Origin: Plantactinospora alkalitolerans
Lineage (GTDB): Bacteria; Actinomycetota; Actinomycetes; Mycobacteriales; Micromonosporaceae
DNA: 51,652 bases
NCBI RefSeq assembly: GCF_015690345.1
Contig: NZ_JADPUN010000342.1
Location: forward strand, 1-51,652
Reading direction: 5' to 3'
A model generated the notes under the pieces. It did no database searches and was not told where the DNA came from. It saw only the letters and a list, made by a program, of their open reading frames with translations. This document shows positions 33,124 through 40,912 of this stretch, one piece after another (positions within the stretch are counted from its first letter, which is position 1; the number at the start of each line of letters is the position of its first letter). The position numbers and the translations under genes are program-made.

Positions 33124-33471
33124 TGTCACGTCTGGTAGCCGGCCTCTCGTACCGGTCGAGGCCCGGAGCCGCCGATGAGCGGATGCATAGTCGTTGCTGT
33201 GCTGGGGCCGTCGTTCTGTTCATCTTCGGGTTGGTGCGGTTGGCGGGATGGGTGTGATCGAGGTCGACATCGGCGTGGACCGGGTGGACAGCGGTGGCGT
33301 CCACGACGACCTGCTGTTGCGGTTGGGTTGCTGCTGGCACATCGTCGACTCGTGCTACCTGGCAATCGATGGCTCATCCGGTGTGGGCAGCCGCTCGGGC
33401 TGTTCTTTTGAGTGTGGACTCGCCGCACGCATCGACGGCGGTAGCGAGTTCGGTAGCGAAGTTCCGGGAGG
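33124..33471. other. gap without a recognised gene
   Basis: The 348 bp between the tandem duplication and the GNAT gene hold a piece of the R2 end (CCGATGAGCGGATG at 33171-33184). Open frames exist on both strands, but their translations are low-complexity, start without a ribosome site and resemble no family I know. Confidence 0.4.
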
Positions 33472-34176
33472 TCAGGCCTGGTCTGGTATCCGAACCAGGC
33501 GGAAGGTCGTGGTGCGTCGCGGCGTGAAGCCGATGGCCTCGTAGAGGCGGATCGCGGCGGTGTTGCTTGCCGCCGCGTGCAGATAGACGGTCTCGCCGCG
33601 CGCGTGGATACCGGCGGCGACCGCGCGGATCAGCCGGGTGGCCAGTCCCTGGCCGCGGTGGTCGGCGTCCGTGCAGACGGCACTGATCTCGGTCCAGCCG
33701 GGTGGCCGCACGCGCTCGCCGGCCATGGCGACGAGCCGGCCGTCGTGGCGGATGCCGAGGTGCGTGCCGAGTTCGATGGCCCGGGCGCCGAATAGGCCGA
33801 TCCCGGTGCGGGCGGCCAGGTGGAGCATCTCGGGGACGTCGGCGGGGCTGAGTCGCACCGCCTCGGGGTCGGACGAAGCGCGCAGGGAGGTGCCGGTGAG
33901 TTGCACGCCCGGGACCGTGTCGACGATCTCCCAGTGCGGCGGCGGAGTGGCGGTGACGCCCGCCAGCCCGACCACGTCACCCGACGCGGCGATGGCGGTC
34001 AGATCAGCCCACGCGCGCTCGTCCGGGTCGCAGCGGAGAGCCGCGAGTGGCGTGACGTCCGGGTGGTAGCGGGCCGCCTGGCCGGTTACCTCGACGAGGT
34101 GGCTGTGGGCGCCGGTCGCCGCCGCCCACACTGGGTTGTCCAGGACGTGCGCCTGTTCGGTCATCCACGTCGTCAT
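33472..34176 (-). CDS. GNAT N-acetyltransferase
   Basis: A 234-residue protein: a degenerate N-terminal GNAT-like half (about 1-110) and a standard C-terminal GNAT domain. The latter has LGIRHDGRLVAMAGERVRPP, WTEISAVCTDADHRGQGLAT with the acetyl-CoA loop RGQGLA, and AAASNTAAIRLYEAIGFTPR. This matches FR47-type or mycothiol-synthase-like two-domain actinobacterial GNATs. Substrate is unknown. ATG at 34176 or 34164; no clear ribosome site. Confidence 0.85.
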   Translation of the reverse strand: MTTWMTEQAHVLDNPVWAAATGAHSHLVEVTGQAARYHPDVTPLAALRCDPDERAWADLTAIAASGDVVGLAGVTATPPPHWEIVDTVPGVQLTGTSLRASSDPEAVRLSPADVPEMLHLAARTGIGLFGARAIELGTHLGIRHDGRLVAMAGERVRPPGWTEISAVCTDADHRGQGLATRLIRAVAAGIHARGETVYLHAAASNTAAIRLYEAIGFTPRRTTTFRLVRIPDQA

Positions 34177-34277
34177 ACTGCGCGACGCCGGGATGGTCCA
34201 GCGTTTTCCCACGGGCGGGGCACAAAGCCAGGTGCACGCTTCTGCCGCGATTCGCGCAGCGCCCGGCGGTACGGCTG

Positions 34278-34604
34278 TCAGCGCCCGTGCGACAGGTCGG
34301 GCAGCAGCAACTCGAAGGCCGGCCCCCGGCGGGACGGCTGCCAACCGGCGGCCAGGGCCTGGCGAACGCCTACCGCCACCGTCCCCGGCAACACCGGCTG
34401 GCTCGGTATTCCGAGCCAGTTGCTGGGATGAGCGCAAGGCAGCGATGCCACCATCAGCGCGCCTGGCTGCTCCGCACGCTCGACAACGAAGGTCAGCGGT
34501 GACCAGCCGAGCGCTTGACAGTAGGTCGGTCTACGCCGAACCGACCAGCGGTAGATCACGCCGTCCACCGTGATCTTCCGAGAACCCTTGAGCGCCAGCG
34601 TCAT
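34278..34604 (-). CDS. conserved hypothetical protein
   Basis: A 108-residue protein starting MTLALKGSRKITVDGVIYRW, with GWSPLTFVVERAEQPGALMV in the middle and LPGTVAVGVRQALAAGWQP followed by GPAFELLLPD near the end. The pattern (a beta-rich body with C-terminal ALAAGWxPxxxGPxF) occurs in many actinobacterial and myxobacterial small proteins of unknown function. ATG at 34604 follows AGAGGTG. It lies 101 bp upstream of the GNAT gene in the same direction. Confidence 0.75.
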   Translation of the reverse strand: MTLALKGSRKITVDGVIYRWSVRRRPTYCQALGWSPLTFVVERAEQPGALMVASLPCAHPSNWLGIPSQPVLPGTVAVGVRQALAAGWQPSRRGPAFELLLPDLSHGR

Positions 34605-34868
34605 TCGCACCTCTGCTCGCCTCGGCCGTTCCGTGGCGAGCACAGTAGCGAGATCCAGATAGCGCCGCTATCGATATGGCGTCGCTCGGTGCTCAAACAT
34701 CCGGATCTGCCGCAGACACGCGCGGCGGCTCGTGACCGTCCGTAACCATCTGTAGGCCCGACCCAGTCGTCTGCCGGGCCGCTCGGAGCGCCATCATGCT
34801 TGATATGCAGGTAATCGTCGTTGACTCATTGCCGGTGTTGGTGGTGGGTTCGATGGAGAGGTTCCTGC

Positions 34869-35450
34869 ATGTCCGTCTGGGTCGATCTTGTGCTGCGGCG
34901 GTCGGGGACTGCTGCTGGTGATCTTGTTGTCCGGTTCGGTGTGCCGTTGCTGGACGCCTGTCTGGAGTTCCTGTCGGTGCGGTCGCGGCCGAACACTGTG
35001 GTCGCGGTCGCGTATGACCTGAAGGTGTTCTTCGCCGTGGTCGGTGAGGCGCCGGGCCCTGATCGGTGACTACCGCAACGCCCACGTCCACGCCGACAAC
35101 CCGCTACTGCTGCCCCGCGAGAACGGCCGCCCGCTCGACCGGCACACCGTCACCCGGCTGATCAACAAAGCCGGCAAGGAGGACCTCTACCCGCCGACAC
35201 CATCGGACCCCGCATGGCCCGACTCCGCCGCGAACACCACCGCCTACTCGGCAACGGCTACTGCACCCGCCCACTCGAACTCGACTGCGCCTTCGAGGCC
35301 ATCTGCGAGACCTGCACCTTCTTCCAGACCAGCATCGAGTTCCGGCCCACCCCGCAACGCCAGCACGACCACGCCGCCGCCAACAACCAGACCCACCGTG
35401 TCGACCTGCTCACCCGGCTCCTCGACGACCTCGACCAACAAGCATCATGA
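34869..35450 (+). pseudogene. tyrosine integrase/recombinase remnant, copy 2, internally deleted
   Basis: From ATG 34869 the product starts MSVWVDLVLRRSGTAAGDLV and runs through the core-binding domain end AYDLKVFFAVVGEAP. At about 35055 it jumps, in a different frame, to ALIGDYRNAHVHADNPLLLP and LDRHTVTRLINKAG, part of the C-terminal half. A second frame change leads to MARLRREHHRLLGNGYCTRP and CETCTFFQTSIEFRPTPQRQ, the cysteine-containing tail typical of this integrase group, ending at 35450. The whole central region with the catalytic Arg is gone. Confidence 0.7.
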
Positions 35451-35556
35451 TCAACTTGACAAGGATTACCTGCATAATGCCGAGAAGAGTGCGTGCAGAT
35501 CTCGGTGCTCACCGTCACATCGCGGCCGGGTACTCGGCTCCCATACGGTCGGGGTT

Positions 35557-36618
35557 GTGTGTGACATCAGAGCCGTGGCAGATGCGTTCCGCACGGCACG
35601 CGGTTTCGGTAGCTCACCTCTGTATGGCCAGCTACTTGCGGTCGTCGCGAACAACGAGGCGTTGCTTGAACTGGCGACACAGACTCGGCACGGTCAGCAG
35701 CCAACGTTCGCGCTCTTCGGCGCTGTTCACTACCTGCTGTTGCGCGGTACGTCCGATCCACTGGGCGAGTACTACGCATCGGTCGTCGGCGACTCCGCAC
35801 GCCCGTTCGATGCGGATGCCGGGGTCGCCTTCACTCGGTTCTGCGAGGCGCACTCCGCGCAGATTGCCTCGATACTCGGCACCCGCCTGGTGCAGACCAA
35901 CCACGTGCAGCGCGCTCTGGTGCTACGACTCGGTCTTGCGCTGACGCGTCGCGCGACGGCTGCACCCGTACGCATCGTCGAGGTGGGATGCAGCGCGGGC
36001 CTGAACCTGCGTGCGGATCGATACGCGTTCACTCTGGGCACGGCGACCTTCGGTGACCGCACCTCGCCGGTCCACATCCGCGCCGAGGTTTCGTCCGCCG
36101 AGCTTCTGCCCGACATGGACCAGCTGCCGCGCATCGCGGATGTAGTCGGCATCGACCTCGACCCTCCCGATCTCACCAGCGACGATGACCGGGCATGGCT
36201 ACGCGCGCTCGTATGGCCGGAGAACTCGTACCAGGCCACGCAGTTGCAGGCGGCGATGGATGTTGTCGCGGCTGACCCGCCACGCGTGTTGCGCGGCAAT
36301 TCCATCGAGGTCGGCCCGAAACTCGCGGCAACGCTCCCGCCAGGACTACCGCGACTCGTGGTACACACCGCGACACGGATCCACGTGCCGGCCGAGGAAC
36401 GCCCGGCCTTCGACGCTGCCGTCGCCGCCTTCGGAGTGGACGGTCCGATGCTGCACCTCGCGCTGGAAGACGACCAGCGCATCGCCCCCTCGGGCCGGCC
36501 CGGCATCGGGCTGACCGCGACCGACGCAGATGGAAGCCGGACCATCGCGGTTGCCGACGGCCACCTAGCCTGGCTGGAACCACTTCCCGCGATGCGCGAC
36601 GTACAGATCAGCTGGTAG
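35557..36618 (+). CDS. DUF2332 family protein
   Basis: A 353-residue protein of the DUF2332 family. It begins with FRTARGFGSSPLYGQLLAVV, continues LFGAVHYLLLRGTSDPLGEY and has a methyltransferase-like glycine motif in IVEVGCSAGLNLRADRYAF, then GIDLDPPDLTSDDDRAWLRA and WPENSYQATQLQAAMDVVAA. Family members occur widely in actinobacteria and their function is not established. GTG 35557 is the best start from family length; GGGG just before it is a poor ribosome site. The 5' side abuts the integrase remnant. Confidence 0.85.
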   Translation: MCDIRAVADAFRTARGFGSSPLYGQLLAVVANNEALLELATQTRHGQQPTFALFGAVHYLLLRGTSDPLGEYYASVVGDSARPFDADAGVAFTRFCEAHSAQIASILGTRLVQTNHVQRALVLRLGLALTRRATAAPVRIVEVGCSAGLNLRADRYAFTLGTATFGDRTSPVHIRAEVSSAELLPDMDQLPRIADVVGIDLDPPDLTSDDDRAWLRALVWPENSYQATQLQAAMDVVAADPPRVLRGNSIEVGPKLAATLPPGLPRLVVHTATRIHVPAEERPAFDAAVAAFGVDGPMLHLALEDDQRIAPSGRPGIGLTATDADGSRTIAVADGHLAWLEPLPAMRDVQISW

Positions 36619-37164
36619 CAGCCGTCGACGCAGCATCGCCTAGCCCACCGACGTCAGGCCGCCCGTCGGCCCATGCCGCCGGTGGGGCGTACTGGGCAGG
36701 CGAACCTCGTCGCCCTCCCTGGGATGCCCTCCCGGCGCCGACTCGCCGCAAAGGGGACGGTCATACCGAGGACGCGGGCGCGAGGTCATTCGGCGTCAGC
36801 GGCCCAGTACGTTTGCTTGTGACCACGCGGGTACACCACCTCAGCGAGCGCTTCAGACTCCGCACGTGACTTTCGCCGCGCGACCTCAAACCGGTTCCCT
36901 CATCGTCCCGGCGCTAGACGACCCACGGGACCCGTGGGAGTACCTGGCTATCGTCCCGGCTCTGGTCACGGTGTTCGATTGACCACATCCTGATGGCCGG
37001 TATCCTCATCTGCCGTTACTTAGGGCGTGGCGGCGGCTGTGTTGCCGGCACTCTCGGTAGCCGTCGACCGTGACGAGCGCTTGTGCCAAGCCCTACGGTG
37101 GAGTGCATGCCCGACGCGACGGCACCGCCAACTGCCAACCAGAGGCAGGGCCAAGGGAGGTCGG
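36619..37164. other. gap without a recognised gene
   Basis: These 546 bp between the DUF2332 gene and the small hypothetical gene show no convincing frame. CTCATCTGCCGTTACTTAGG at 37007-37026 resembles the R1 pivot. The rest has mixed composition and no RNA gene or strong palindrome that I can see. Confidence 0.4.
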
Positions 37165-37437
37165 ATGCTCTACCAGAGCCCTGCTGATTTTTGCGCCAGC
37201 TATGTCAGAGCGCACAGCAACGCCAAAGCCGGTAAACTCGGCGAAGAGTCCACGTTGGACACGGTGACCGTCGTCAGCGAGACCCCGGACACGGCGCGGG
37301 TCGAGGCGCTCTGGTACACGTATGGCCACGACTCGGATTCCGGGTACTACGATGTTTTTGAGCGCACCGCCTTCGTCCTGGTCAAGCGGCACGACGGGTG
37401 GTGCCTGCACTCCGAAGAAAATCTCGGCTACGAGTGA
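37165..37437 (+). CDS. small hypothetical protein
   Basis: A 90-residue protein with AAGGGAGG just upstream of ATG 37165. Its alternating strands (LDTVTVVSETPDTARVEALW, then YDVFERTAFVLVKRHDGWCL) look like a small alpha-beta barrel of the NTF2/SnoaL or immunity-protein type, but no family is certain. It stands alone between two gaps. Confidence 0.6.
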   Translation: MLYQSPADFCASYVRAHSNAKAGKLGEESTLDTVTVVSETPDTARVEALWYTYGHDSDSGYYDVFERTAFVLVKRHDGWCLHSEENLGYE

Positions 37438-37737
37438 CAACCCTCGAAGTAGTGCCACGGTACCGGTAGGCCGCTGGCGAGGTGCCTGCTCAGGTCCTTT
37501 CCAGCGGCCAGCGCCGTGATCATGGAGGGAAAGGACCGGGAAGGGGCGGCGAGCCCACCATGCCGGGCAACGGTTCGTCGGCCGGCTACGGGGGTGGGGG
37601 CGGCCGGTCCGGGATACCCACCGACGGCATCGGCGCGAAGTCCGATGGGTCATAAGGAGTCATCGGCGAGGACAACCGCCCGGGGACCGTGGCGAGACCG
37701 CGTAGCGCCGCCACCCGGTAACCAGTTTCGTTCCGCA

Positions 37738-37766
37738 TTGATCAAACCCGTCACCCTGGCTATCTT
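37738..37766 (+). promoter_or_regulatory. sigma70-like promoter of the TetR gene
   Basis: TTGATC (37738-37743) and TATCTT (37761-37766) are separated by 17 bp, 40 bp ahead of the TetR ATG. Both hexamers fit the housekeeping consensus at four of six positions or better. Confidence 0.5.
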
Positions 37767-37805
37767 GCGGATATCGGCCACGGACGGCCGGGTCGGAGGC
37801 GGGGG

Positions 37806-38417
37806 ATGCACACCGATCGACGGATCACACGTACCCGGCGGGCGCTGTACCGCGCGCTGGTGGACCTGACCACGGCGGGCGGTTTCGAGGCCGTGACGGT
37901 CGCGGACCTCACCGGGCGGGCCGGTGTCAACCGGACCACGTTCTATCGGCACTACCAGGACAAGTACGTCTTCGTCACCACCATCGTCGAGCAGGGCCTC
38001 GACCGACCGGTACGCGCGTTGCGCACCGCCTACCGGGCCCGGTCGCGGGTGGCCCAGGTGTACGCGCTGGAGGCGGTCTTCGGCCACGTCGAGCAGCACC
38101 GGCAGTTGTATCTCGCCCTGCTCGGCCGGCGCCAGAGCCCGTGGTTCGCCGACTGGCTGCACGGCTACTGGCGGGAGACGACGACCAGTCTGCTCTGCGA
38201 GGATCCGGCGCACGACGTACGGGATCCGCGCACCGGAGTGGCCGCGGTGCTGGCCGCACACGCACTCATCGGCGCGGTGAGCTGGTGGCTCGAACCGGAC
38301 CTGCCGGCACCGGCGAGCGACATGGCCGAGTGGTACGCCGACTTCCTGCGCGGCGGGCTCTCCGGACTGCTGGCCGCCGACGAGGCGCCGCCGGAGGTGA
38401 CCGTCGGGATCAACTAG
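37806..38417 (+). CDS. TetR-family regulator beside the RiPP cluster
   Basis: A 203-residue TetR protein. HTH at about 6-52: RRITRTRRALYRALVDLTTA, then VADLTGRAGVNRTTFYRHYQ. The C-terminal domain (VYALEAVFGHVEQHRQLYLA, then HALIGAVSWWLEPDLPAPAS) is the TetR_C_7/8 type common in firmicutes and actinobacteria. GGAGG precedes ATG 37806. Its stop overlaps the tfuA stop by 8 bp on the opposite strand, so the two genes have been packed together; whether it regulates the cluster is not shown. Confidence 0.9.
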   Translation: MHTDRRITRTRRALYRALVDLTTAGGFEAVTVADLTGRAGVNRTTFYRHYQDKYVFVTTIVEQGLDRPVRALRTAYRARSRVAQVYALEAVFGHVEQHRQLYLALLGRRQSPWFADWLHGYWRETTTSLLCEDPAHDVRDPRTGVAAVLAAHALIGAVSWWLEPDLPAPASDMAEWYADFLRGGLSGLLAADEAPPEVTVGIN

Positions 38418-39111
38418 GGCGGCCGGAATCGCGGGTCCGGCCGGCGCCGGAGGCACTGGGTTCGGGTCCGCCGCTCCGGCGGATGCGCCGCAGCAGCGCC
38501 AGCGCGTCCGTGCGTTTGGCGTCGGCGGCGGGATCGGCCAGGTATGCCGCCAGCCCGGCGCACTCCGGCTTACCGAACTCCGCCGCCAACAGGCGGAGCA
38601 CCCCGGCACGGGTGCGCTGCGGGAAGTAGGTCGCCTTGCCCAGCGCCAGGAACCGCTGCACCAGTGGTTCCGGCACGGCGCCGGCGGCGACCCCGGCGGC
38701 GAGCGCGATCCGCCAGTTGACCAGCGGCTCGGACATCGCCCGACCGGTCTCCTCGTCATAGGCGATCGCCACCTCGTCGTCCGCGTCGACCCGGCCGGAG
38801 GCGTACTCCTCGTACACCCTGCCGACCCCGACCATGCCGTACGGCGCGCACTCGACCGCCCGCAGCGCGCCCATGCTCGACGAGCCGTAGACGCTGATGC
38901 CGGCGTCGATCGCCCGCAGCACCTCCTTCGGAGAGATCGCCATGCTGTGCAGGAAACGTCCGTCGACGATTCCGATCGTGTCCGGGCGCCGTGACCGGGT
39001 CAGCAGGGCGTCGATATCTCCCCGGCGCACCGGAGGGAGATACTCGGCGTCGAGCTCCCGCTCCGCGTCCGCCCGATCGAGGCTCGGGCCCAGGAAAACC
39101 ACCACGCTCAT
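38410..39111 (-). CDS. tfuA: TfuA-like protein, partner of YcaO
   Basis: A 233-residue TfuA-domain protein. The family blocks are clear: VVVFLGPSL at the N-terminus, RRGDIDALLTRSRRPDTIGI, VDGRFLHSMAISPKEVLRAI, GISVYGSSSMGALRAVECAP, and YGMVGVGRVYEEYASGRVDA followed by DDEVAIAY. In known systems TfuA helps YcaO make thioamides, probably by delivering sulfide hydrolysed from a ThiS-like or other sulfur donor. Its ATG overlaps the ycaO stop (4 bp), so the pair is translated together. A C-terminal extension (RRSGGPEPSASGAGRTRDSG) is disordered. It lies convergent to the TetR gene. Confidence 0.93.
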   Translation of the reverse strand: MSVVVFLGPSLDRADAERELDAEYLPPVRRGDIDALLTRSRRPDTIGIVDGRFLHSMAISPKEVLRAIDAGISVYGSSSMGALRAVECAPYGMVGVGRVYEEYASGRVDADDEVAIAYDEETGRAMSEPLVNWRIALAAGVAAGAVPEPLVQRFLALGKATYFPQRTRAGVLRLLAAEFGKPECAGLAAYLADPAADAKRTDALALLRRIRRSGGPEPSASGAGRTRDSGRPS

Positions 39112-40433
39112 CCGGCCACCACCGGCTCTCGTCGCACCTCCCGCAGCGCCGCGTTCCAGGCTGCGGTCGCTCGGGCGCCGATCTTCGACCGGTCGATCGC
39201 CCAGGACTCCAGGCCAGGCACGATCATCCGGACCACCTTGACGGGTATTCCCGGCGGCGAGAGATCCACGGCGATCGCCCGGCTGATACCGGCGGCGCTC
39301 AGCCGGTCCAGGATGAACCGGAGGTCGGCCAGCACGTCGTCGCTGCGCAACGACTCGTCGGTACCGCCGTCGGTCTGATCGCCGTGGTCCTGCCAGATCC
39401 AGGCGTGCCGGTTGAGCATGACCGAACGCTCGTGCGGCCTACCGAATCTTCCGGGATCGGTCGGCATGATCAGGTCCTCGCGCATGGCCTGGATGTCCAC
39501 CGCCCGGCCCTGCGCGCACTCGGTGATCGCCCGCATCATCGCGACCTCGGCGTTCGGATGCGTGCCGATGCCGCTGAAGGTCGTGGACATGGTCGGTCCG
39601 AAGTCCTCGGTGTTGGTCGCGAAGTACGTGGGCACGCCGAGGTCGGATGTCAGCCGGATCAGCCGGACCTCGAGCCCGGCCTGGTGGAACCGGTCGGCGA
39701 CGGACTGTACCCCGGGCGGGGTTCCGGAGAGGTCCACCCGGGGATGCCGCATCGCCAACGGCATGACGTCCACCGTCGTGCCCCTGGCCTCGGCCGTCCG
39801 CAGCAGCGACTGGCTGAGCCGGTGGCTGATCAGTTCGGCCAGCGTCATCGCGTCGCGCTCGACCAGCTCACACAGCGCGTGGCAGATCGCTTCCTCGAGG
39901 CTGTTGCCGGCGGCCAGGCCGTTGGTGGTGGTCAACGGATACGGCGTCCGCTCGTGCGGTCGTCGCTGGTAGACCGCCGCGTCGTGCGGCACCAGGACAC
40001 CGCACTCGTTGAGCAGGTCCCAGCCTTCGACCCAGGAGATCGGCCCGTCGTCGCGGTAACCGGGCACGACCGCGAAGCTGTGCTCGCGCGGATCCAGCAC
40101 CGGCCGGCCGTCCGCGCTCAGTTCCGAGTACGACGCCACCGCGTCCGGACGTACCGGCAGCCAGGCGGAGAACCGCTCCAGCGCCTCCATCGCGGCCGAC
40201 GTCCGGGCCGCGAGCGGAGTGACGCCCTTGCCGTTGTAGACCGAGATGATGTCGTTGGAGCGTGGGGAGATCGCGCTGTACACCGGGATGCCGAGCCGGT
40301 CGAGGCCGGTGAGGTCGGCCATCCGGGTCACACCGATCCGGCGGAGATGACCGCTGATCCGCTCCCAGGTCACCTCGGCCGGGAACTCGTGGGTGGCACC
40401 GCCGCCCTTGACGACCCGATCGCGCAGTCTCAA
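39108..40433 (-). CDS. ycaO: YcaO-domain ATP-dependent peptide backbone-modifying enzyme
   Basis: A 441-residue YcaO protein. ATP/Mg motifs are intact: SAAMEALER at 79-87, EAICHALCELVERDA at 181-195, and RAITECAQGR at 301-310. These are the three conserved helices whose acidic residues bind nucleotide and magnesium. The enzyme activates backbone amides; with TfuA, known YcaOs make thioamides. The C-terminus (REVRREPVVAG) lacks the PxPxP end of azoline-forming cyclodehydratases, and no E1-like or ocin-ThiF partner is nearby. It starts at TTG 40433 after GGGG and lies 98 bp downstream of the candidate precursor gene. The product is probably a thioamidated peptide. Confidence 0.93.
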   Translation of the reverse strand: MRLRDRVVKGGGATHEFPAEVTWERISGHLRRIGVTRMADLTGLDRLGIPVYSAISPRSNDIISVYNGKGVTPLAARTSAAMEALERFSAWLPVRPDAVASYSELSADGRPVLDPREHSFAVVPGYRDDGPISWVEGWDLLNECGVLVPHDAAVYQRRPHERTPYPLTTTNGLAAGNSLEEAICHALCELVERDAMTLAELISHRLSQSLLRTAEARGTTVDVMPLAMRHPRVDLSGTPPGVQSVADRFHQAGLEVRLIRLTSDLGVPTYFATNTEDFGPTMSTTFSGIGTHPNAEVAMMRAITECAQGRAVDIQAMREDLIMPTDPGRFGRPHERSVMLNRHAWIWQDHGDQTDGGTDESLRSDDVLADLRFILDRLSAAGISRAIAVDLSPPGIPVKVVRMIVPGLESWAIDRSKIGARATAAWNAALREVRREPVVAG

Positions 40434-40531
40434 CCCGCACCCCTGTCATGGCCGCGACCGCCGGGTGGCCCGCCGACGCGTCCGGCCGCAGCGGTGACGC
40501 CGGGCCGGGCGGGCCGCCGGGCCACCGGCGA

Positions 40532-40711
40532 TCAGTTCCGGATCTCGGCGGGCAGCAGCGCGAAGGGCTGGCTCAAGCCCTGCAGGCCGTCGGCGACCGA
40601 GGAGCCGAAGCCCGCCTCGAGGAACTCCTGGAGCCCTTCCGGCGTGAACTCCTCGGTGGTCCATTCCGCTGTGTCGAGGCCGCGTACCTCTTCCAGAGTC
40701 GTCTGCGCCAT
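40532..40711 (-). CDS. candidate RiPP precursor peptide
   Basis: A 59-residue peptide with a strong AAGGAG ribosome site seven bases ahead of ATG 40711. The first 35 residues or so are acidic and helical in appearance (TTLEEVRGLDTAEW, then TEEFTPEGLQEFLEAG), as expected for a leader recognised by a modifying enzyme. The C-terminal part (GLSQPFALLPAEIRN, residues 45-59) is the likely core. There is no cysteine and few Ser/Thr, so azole formation is unlikely; thioamidation of backbone positions by the downstream YcaO-TfuA pair fits. No known precursor family is recognised. Cleavage site and core borders are unknown. Confidence 0.75.
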   Translation of the reverse strand: MAQTTLEEVRGLDTAEWTTEEFTPEGLQEFLEAGFGSSVADGLQGLSQPFALLPAEIRN

Positions 40712-40806
40712 CGTCAGTCTCCTTCGCTGGACTTGCCCGAGCCTCCGGGCCGGCCCGGCGGGCACCGAACCGTGCGATCAGCGTGCGTCAACGCTTGCCG
40801 TGGAAC

Positions 40807-40834
40807 AAGCAACACCTGGCGTCAGGTGTTGCTT
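40807..40834. promoter_or_regulatory. perfect 12-bp-arm inverted repeat upstream of the precursor gene
   Basis: AAGCAACACCTG (40807-40818) and CAGGTGTTGCTT (40823-40834) flank a GCGT loop. On the minus strand it lies 78 bp after the methyltransferase stop and 95 bp before the precursor start, just upstream of a TTGACG -35-like hexamer (40786-40791). It may be an operator of the cluster or a terminator for the methyltransferase; no T-run follows. Confidence 0.6.
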
Positions 40835-40912
40835 AGCCAACATCAATGACCATCTGTGCCGGATCGATTAACATGCCGCGAACACGACGCGGCGGTCGCC
40901 GCGCGGGCCGGG

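Noticed and set aside
38410-40711. Classical thiazole/oxazole-modified microcin cluster
   Set aside because: No Cys/Ser/Thr-rich core, no FMN dehydrogenase, no E1-like protein and no PxPxP end on YcaO; TfuA is present instead.
40833-40873. 13-codon open frame (MLIDPAQMVIDVG) upstream of the precursor, as a leader peptide or second precursor
   Set aside because: It has no ribosome site, and nothing supports it beyond a start and stop; its TAA merely abuts the inverted repeat.
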